DNA from: Pseudomonadota bacterium
GTDB taxonomy: Bacteria; Pseudomonadota; Alphaproteobacteria; Rhizobiales; Devosiaceae
Length of the DNA stretch: 5,008 nucleotides
Direction: 5' to 3'
Assembly (NCBI GenBank): GCA_023428425.1
Contig: JAEYYP010000241.1
Coordinates: 1-5,008 of the forward strand
The notes under the pieces are model-generated. The model searched no databases. It had not been told where the DNA came from and was given only the letters and a program-made list of their open reading frames with translations. The translations under genes and the position numbers were made by a program. Below are positions 3,879-5,008 of the stretch, in pieces. How positions within the stretch are numbered: the stretch's first letter is position 1; each line of letters begins with the position of its first letter.

Positions 3879-5008
3879 GTGTCAACGAACCAAGAGATCG
3901 TTAAAGACCTGATTATGGGCGATGCCCTTCGCTGGAATAACATCACGGATCCTTCCCATCGACTGAACGTTCATACCGCTCCGGGCACTCCGGTTCTCGT
4001 AACGTTCAGTTTTATGGAACGCGCCCCGTCCTACCTGGGTGCGGTCAATGGATTCACTTCGTTGAACGCCACTGACCGTGACACCGTGCGGCAGACGATG
4101 CGCGAGTGGAACAAGGTCAGCGGCGTGACTTTCATGGAAGTGTCCGACAGTGGCGCCGGCGGCGACATCCGCGTTGGGAGCTATGATTTCACCGGCACCA
4201 GTTTCCAGAACAATCCCGGCTACGCCTATGGGCCTAGCGCCGAACGGGGGGGCGACATCTTCTTCAAGGCCGGTCAGCCGGTCGCTGCTTATGCCGCGAT
4301 CCATGAGGTCGGACATTCAATCGGTCTGAAGCATCCTTTTGAGGGTCCCGACGTCCTGCCCGCCAGCGAGGATAAGCGTTCCAACACGGTGATGTCTTAC
4401 AATTACGACGTCGTGAACGACAGACCGGCCGGTTACGACGTTCTCGCCGCTCAGTATCTGTATGGCCCTGCCACGAGCCCCGATGCATTGCTGCCGGCCG
4501 GCTGGTCTTCGGACGCCTACGTTGCTGCCAACCCGGATCTGCTGGCCGCCTTCGGACGCGGCAATCCGACGGCGGCCCGCGACCATTTCCTCGCCTACGG
4601 CCAGCGTGAAGGCCGCACTATCCTGGATGGCCTCGCCTACATCGCCTCTCACGCCGATCTGCGCGCCGCCTACGGCAGCAACGAGCGGGCCGGCATCGAG
4701 CACTACCTCGCGGCCGGCCGCGGCGAAGGCAGGACTGTCTCCTTCGATCCGCTGGAATACCTGGCGTCCAACCGTGACATCGCCCTGGCATTTGGAGGCG
4801 ACGTGAAGGCCGGAGCGCGCCACTACATCGAGGCCGGCGCCAACGAAGGGCGTGCCATCAACACCTTCAATGCGACCTCTTATCTGCAGGCGAACGCCGA
4901 TTTGCGGATAGCTTTCGGAAGCGATCTCAAGGCGGCAACCCAGCATTATGTGACAAGCGGCATCCGCGAAGGCCGAGCGCTGGCGCCGGCGACCACAACC
5001 CCGAGGAC
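3879..5008 (+). CDS. Serralysin-like zinc metalloprotease (M10-type) with C-terminal tandem repeats, 3' end beyond window
   Basis: The 376 codons present encode an extracellular-type metalloprotease. The zinc site HEVGHSIGLKHP begins at residue 142, with H142, H146 and H152 as ligands and E143 as catalytic base. The Met-turn VMSYN (171-175) supplies M172 and the serralysin tyrosine Y174. The N-terminal DLIMGDALRW is typical of serralysin domain starts, and DVLAAQYLYG (about 185-194) closes the catalytic domain. Four repeats of about 40 residues follow (209-368). There is no N-terminal signal peptide, as expected for serralysins exported by type I secretion with a C-terminal signal; that part and any RTX repeats would lie outside the window. 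Start: GTG 3879 is the first possible start after an in-frame stop at 3795, with purine-rich AGCGAGAAG just upstream. The next ATG (3915) would cut the N-terminal motif. A gene search limited to ATG starts and closed frames would miss it. Probably controlled through the lux box at 3799-3818. Confidence 0.92.
   Translation, partial: MSTNQEIVKDLIMGDALRWNNITDPSHRLNVHTAPGTPVLVTFSFMERAPSYLGAVNGFTSLNATDRDTVRQTMREWNKVSGVTFMEVSDSGAGGDIRVGSYDFTGTSFQNNPGYAYGPSAERGGDIFFKAGQPVAAYAAIHEVGHSIGLKHPFEGPDVLPASEDKRSNTVMSYNYDVVNDRPAGYDVLAAQYLYGPATSPDALLPAGWSSDAYVAANPDLLAAFGRGNPTAARDHFLAYGQREGRTILDGLAYIASHADLRAAYGSNERAGIEHYLAAGRGEGRTVSFDPLEYLASNRDIALAFGGDVKAGARHYIEAGANEGRAINTFNATSYLQANADLRIAFGSDLKAATQHYVTSGIREGRALAPATTTPR
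4503..4982 (+). repeat. Four tandem ~40-residue (about 120-bp) coding repeats
   Basis: Inside the protease gene, residues 209-249, 250-288, 289-328 and 329-368 share the pattern aromatic-Y-[LVI]-A-x-[NH]-x-D-[LI]-xx-A-[FY]-G ... H-[YF]-xx-x-G-xx-EGR. Examples are YVAANPDLLAAFG, YIASHADLRAAYG, YLASNRDIALAFG and YLQANADLRIAFG, each ending in EGR. Conserved tyrosines fall at 214, 254, 294 and 335. Each unit should form two helices joined at the glycine. I recall similar repeats in large secreted alphaproteobacterial proteins, often next to calcium-binding repeats, but cannot name a domain family. DNA copies have diverged, so this is an old expansion. More copies may follow past the window. Confidence 0.85.

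Noticed and set aside
3841..3912. ATG-started plus-strand frame MPIMNYTSSEK... just before the protease
   Set aside because: It is out of frame with the protease and stops after 23 codons. The protease frame has its own GTG start, so a frameshifted N-terminus is possible but not supported.
3882..4316. A 144-codon minus-strand frame opposite the protease catalytic domain
   Set aside because: Antisense of a domain with clear serralysin motifs; no ribosome binding site and no recognisable protein.
4317..4946. A 209-codon open frame on the minus strand across the repeat region
   Set aside because: It is the antisense of the protease's GC-rich repeats. The plus-strand frame carries the zinc motif, Met-turn and periodic repeats, so the opposite frame is a shadow.
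1..5008. tRNA, rRNA, CRISPR array, insertion sequence or transposase
   Set aside because: No T-loop/anticodon patterns, no regularly spaced direct repeats outside the protein-coding repeats, and no transposase motifs or terminal inverted repeats were seen.

Overview
The window looks like GC-rich alphaproteobacterial DNA, most plausibly a Rhodospirillales/Azospirillum-type organism. This is inferred from protein style, not from a search: an AqpZ and an Rnk with alphaproteobacterial codon use, a small protein carrying the core of DUF4167 (a family typical of alphaproteobacteria), and a serralysin-type protease fused to 40-residue repeats of a kind I associate with that group.

Layout. Positions 1-635 (minus) hold most of an aquaporin Z gene, whose C-terminal codons lie beyond the left edge. 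Positions 1142-1564 (minus) hold rnk, the GreA/GreB-related regulator, with a 9-bp stem-loop lying over its stop codon. Positions 2012-2281 (minus) encode a small DUF4167-like protein. Just upstream of it, at 2359-2421, is a 20-codon ORF with a very good ribosome binding site. Positions 2956-3735 (minus) encode a complete LuxR-type regulator with an autoinducer-binding domain. Divergent from it, a GTG-started gene runs from 3879 off the right edge. It encodes a serralysin-like zinc metalloprotease followed by at least four tandem ~40-residue repeats. The gaps at 636-1120, 1565-2011 and 2422-2955 show no convincing gene.

The most interesting part is 2956-5008. The 143-bp divergent intergenic region contains ACCTACCAAATCTGGTAGTT (3799-3818), a near-perfect lux box of the las/rhl type with the CT-N12-AG pattern. 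It is placed where a LuxR protein could activate the protease promoter while sitting just downstream of a predicted luxR promoter. This suggests a compact module in which a LuxR regulator controls a secreted protease in response to an acyl-homoserine-lactone-like signal. No luxI-type synthase is visible in the window. The aquaporin and rnk genes are housekeeping or stress functions with no evident link to this module.
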